Below, one piece after another: positions 21,570 through 22,317 of a stretch of 22,317 nt of DNA (its first letter is position 1; each line of letters starts with the position of its first letter). Position numbers and translations under genes: made by a program. Source of the stretch: Thermoleophilia bacterium (GTDB taxonomy: Bacteria; Actinomycetota; Thermoleophilia; Gaiellales; JAICJC01). The notes below the pieces were generated by a model that was given only the letters and a program-made list of their open reading frames with translations, had not been told where the DNA came from and searched no databases. Where the stretch lies: contig JAICJM010000046.1 of assembly GCA_025928435.1 (NCBI GenBank), positions 1 through 22,317 on the forward strand. Reading direction: 5' to 3'.

Positions 21570-22317
21570 TCACCGCAGGAGCGGTGCGACCTCCTCGGCG
21601 AAGATGCGCATCGACTCGTTGCGGACGGCCGGGTCCATGCCGGGCCAGTCGAGCCGTGCGATGTAGTGCAGCCGGCCGCCTGTGGCGGCGTTGAGCGCCC
21701 CGATCTGCTCGGCGACCTCCTCCGGACGGCCGAGCACGATCGCGGCCCGCACGGCGGCCTCCCGATCCGCCGGGATGGGCGGTGCGGGCGGCGGCGGGCC
21801 GGTGCGACCGCGCGCATCGTCCATGTCGGCGTACTTCCAGTCCACGTACCAGTGGTGGTCGCGCACCCGCTCCCACGCGTCGTCGCCGTGCCAGGGGAAG
21901 GTGGGGAGGTAGATGCTCCACTCGAACGCGTCCGGGTCGCGTCCCGCCCGCCCGAGCTCCTCGGTCGCCCATGCAACCTGCTCCGCGAGCGAGTCCGGGG
22001 TCACCTCGCCGCCCATGAAGCCGTCGGCCAGCCGCCCCGCCCGGCGCACGGCGGGCTCGGCGAAGCCGCCGATCCAGATCGGCGGTCCCCCCGCTCGGGC
22101 CGGCTTGGGGGTGACGGAGATGCCCGGGTAGGGCGCCGCGGGCGTGCCCGTCACCACGTTGTCGCCCCAGGCCTGGTGCAGGATCTCGATCGAGTCCTCG
22201 AGCCGGCGCCGCCGCGAGCGGATCGGGATCCCGAGCCCGTCGAACTCCTCCTGCCGCCAGCCCAGCCCGAGCCCGAGCGTCAGCCGCCCGGCGCTCAGGA
22301 GGTCGACGACGGCCGCA
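21570..22317 (-). CDS. luciferase-like (LLM class) F420-dependent oxidoreductase (partial, N-terminus off the right edge)
   Basis: The minus-strand frame is open from the window edge to TGA at 21570-21572 and gives 248 residues of the C-terminal part. Near the edge it reads LSAGRLTLGLGLGWRQEEFD then GLGIPIRSRRRRLEDSIEIL, the typical LLM segment after the first third of the barrel. Next come PPIWIGGFAEPAVRRAGRLA and DGFMGG, which help hold the flavin-like cofactor, and LGRPEEVAEQIGAL near the C-terminus. Actinomycete relatives usually use F420 to oxidise or reduce small molecules. A proline-rich insert (GPPPPAPPIPADRE) and a His/Trp-rich loop (HHWYVDWKYADMD) may shape the substrate site. The gene is convergent with the phosphoesterase gene, with only four bases between the stop codons. 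Confidence 0.9.
   Translation of the reverse strand, partial: AAVVDLLSAGRLTLGLGLGWRQEEFDGLGIPIRSRRRRLEDSIEILHQAWGDNVVTGTPAAPYPGISVTPKPARAGGPPIWIGGFAEPAVRRAGRLADGFMGGEVTPDSLAEQVAWATEELGRAGRDPDAFEWSIYLPTFPWHGDDAWERVRDHHWYVDWKYADMDDARGRTGPPPPAPPIPADREAAVRAAIVLGRPEEVAEQIGALNAATGGRLHYIARLDWPGMDPAVRNESMRIFAEEVAPLLR

Noticed and set aside
1..22317. Search for mobile elements, CRISPR arrays, tRNA genes and defence genes
   Set aside because: No transposase or integrase motifs, no regular repeat-spacer pattern and no tRNA-like cloverleaf with CCA end was noticed. Composition is even across the window, so there is no sign of recent transfer.

Overview
The window is very GC-rich, with tightly packed genes that mostly overlap as ATGA, GTGA or TGATG. 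It also carries an F420-type luciferase-like oxidoreductase, an ECF sigma/zinc anti-sigma pair and a Streptomyces SigR-like promoter sequence. Together these point to a chromosomal region of a soil-type actinomycetote. A deep-branching class such as Thermoleophilia is my guess, but the sequence alone does not prove it. I see no tRNA, rRNA, CRISPR array, insertion sequence or phage gene. The genes at both edges are cut by the window.

Region 1 (1-7662). A partial APC-type amino-acid/amine permease on the minus strand diverges from a plus-strand run. That run encodes a DeoR-type repressor, a BtpA/SgcQ-family protein, a metallophosphoesterase, an FGGY sugar kinase and a TIM-barrel sugar isomerase/epimerase. 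It looks like a small carbohydrate (sugar or sugar-alcohol) catabolic operon. It continues without a gap into an ECF sigma factor, a short zinc-finger anti-sigma factor and an unrecognised 233-residue protein. The permease/deoR gap holds a good minus-strand promoter and repeated short motifs that could be DeoR operators.

Region 2 (7663-9221). A true 1-Cys peroxiredoxin is preceded by a GGAAT-N18-GTT sequence, which matches the consensus of the thiol-stress sigma factor SigR. It is followed by a strong terminator hairpin. Directly after that lies an SRPBCC-domain gene that lacks its N-terminal part, coupled by a GTGA overlap to a MarR-type regulator.

Region 3 (9242-20435) is the most interesting. 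It is a complete uptake, hydrolysis and regulation module for what is probably a cyclic amide or imide (hydantoin-, oxoproline- or imide-like). A plus-strand gene encodes a LuxR-type helix-turn-helix joined to a full type I periplasmic-binding-protein domain with no export signal. That domain resembles the exported ABC solute-binding protein encoded 4.6 kb further on. A NodB/CE4-fold hydrolase (imidase or allantoinase-like) runs towards it. Divergent from the hydrolase is an operon hyuA-hyuB-SBP-livG-livF-livH-livM: ATP-dependent hydantoinase/oxoprolinase subunits A and B plus all five components of a branched-chain-type ABC importer. The divergent gap holds a striking double palindrome. My reading is that the fusion protein senses in the cytoplasm the compound that the transporter imports and the hydrolases open.

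Region 4 (20436-22317). A hairpin closes the transporter operon. An exported PF04185-type phosphoesterase follows, and a convergent, partial luciferase-like F420-dependent oxidoreductase runs off the right edge.
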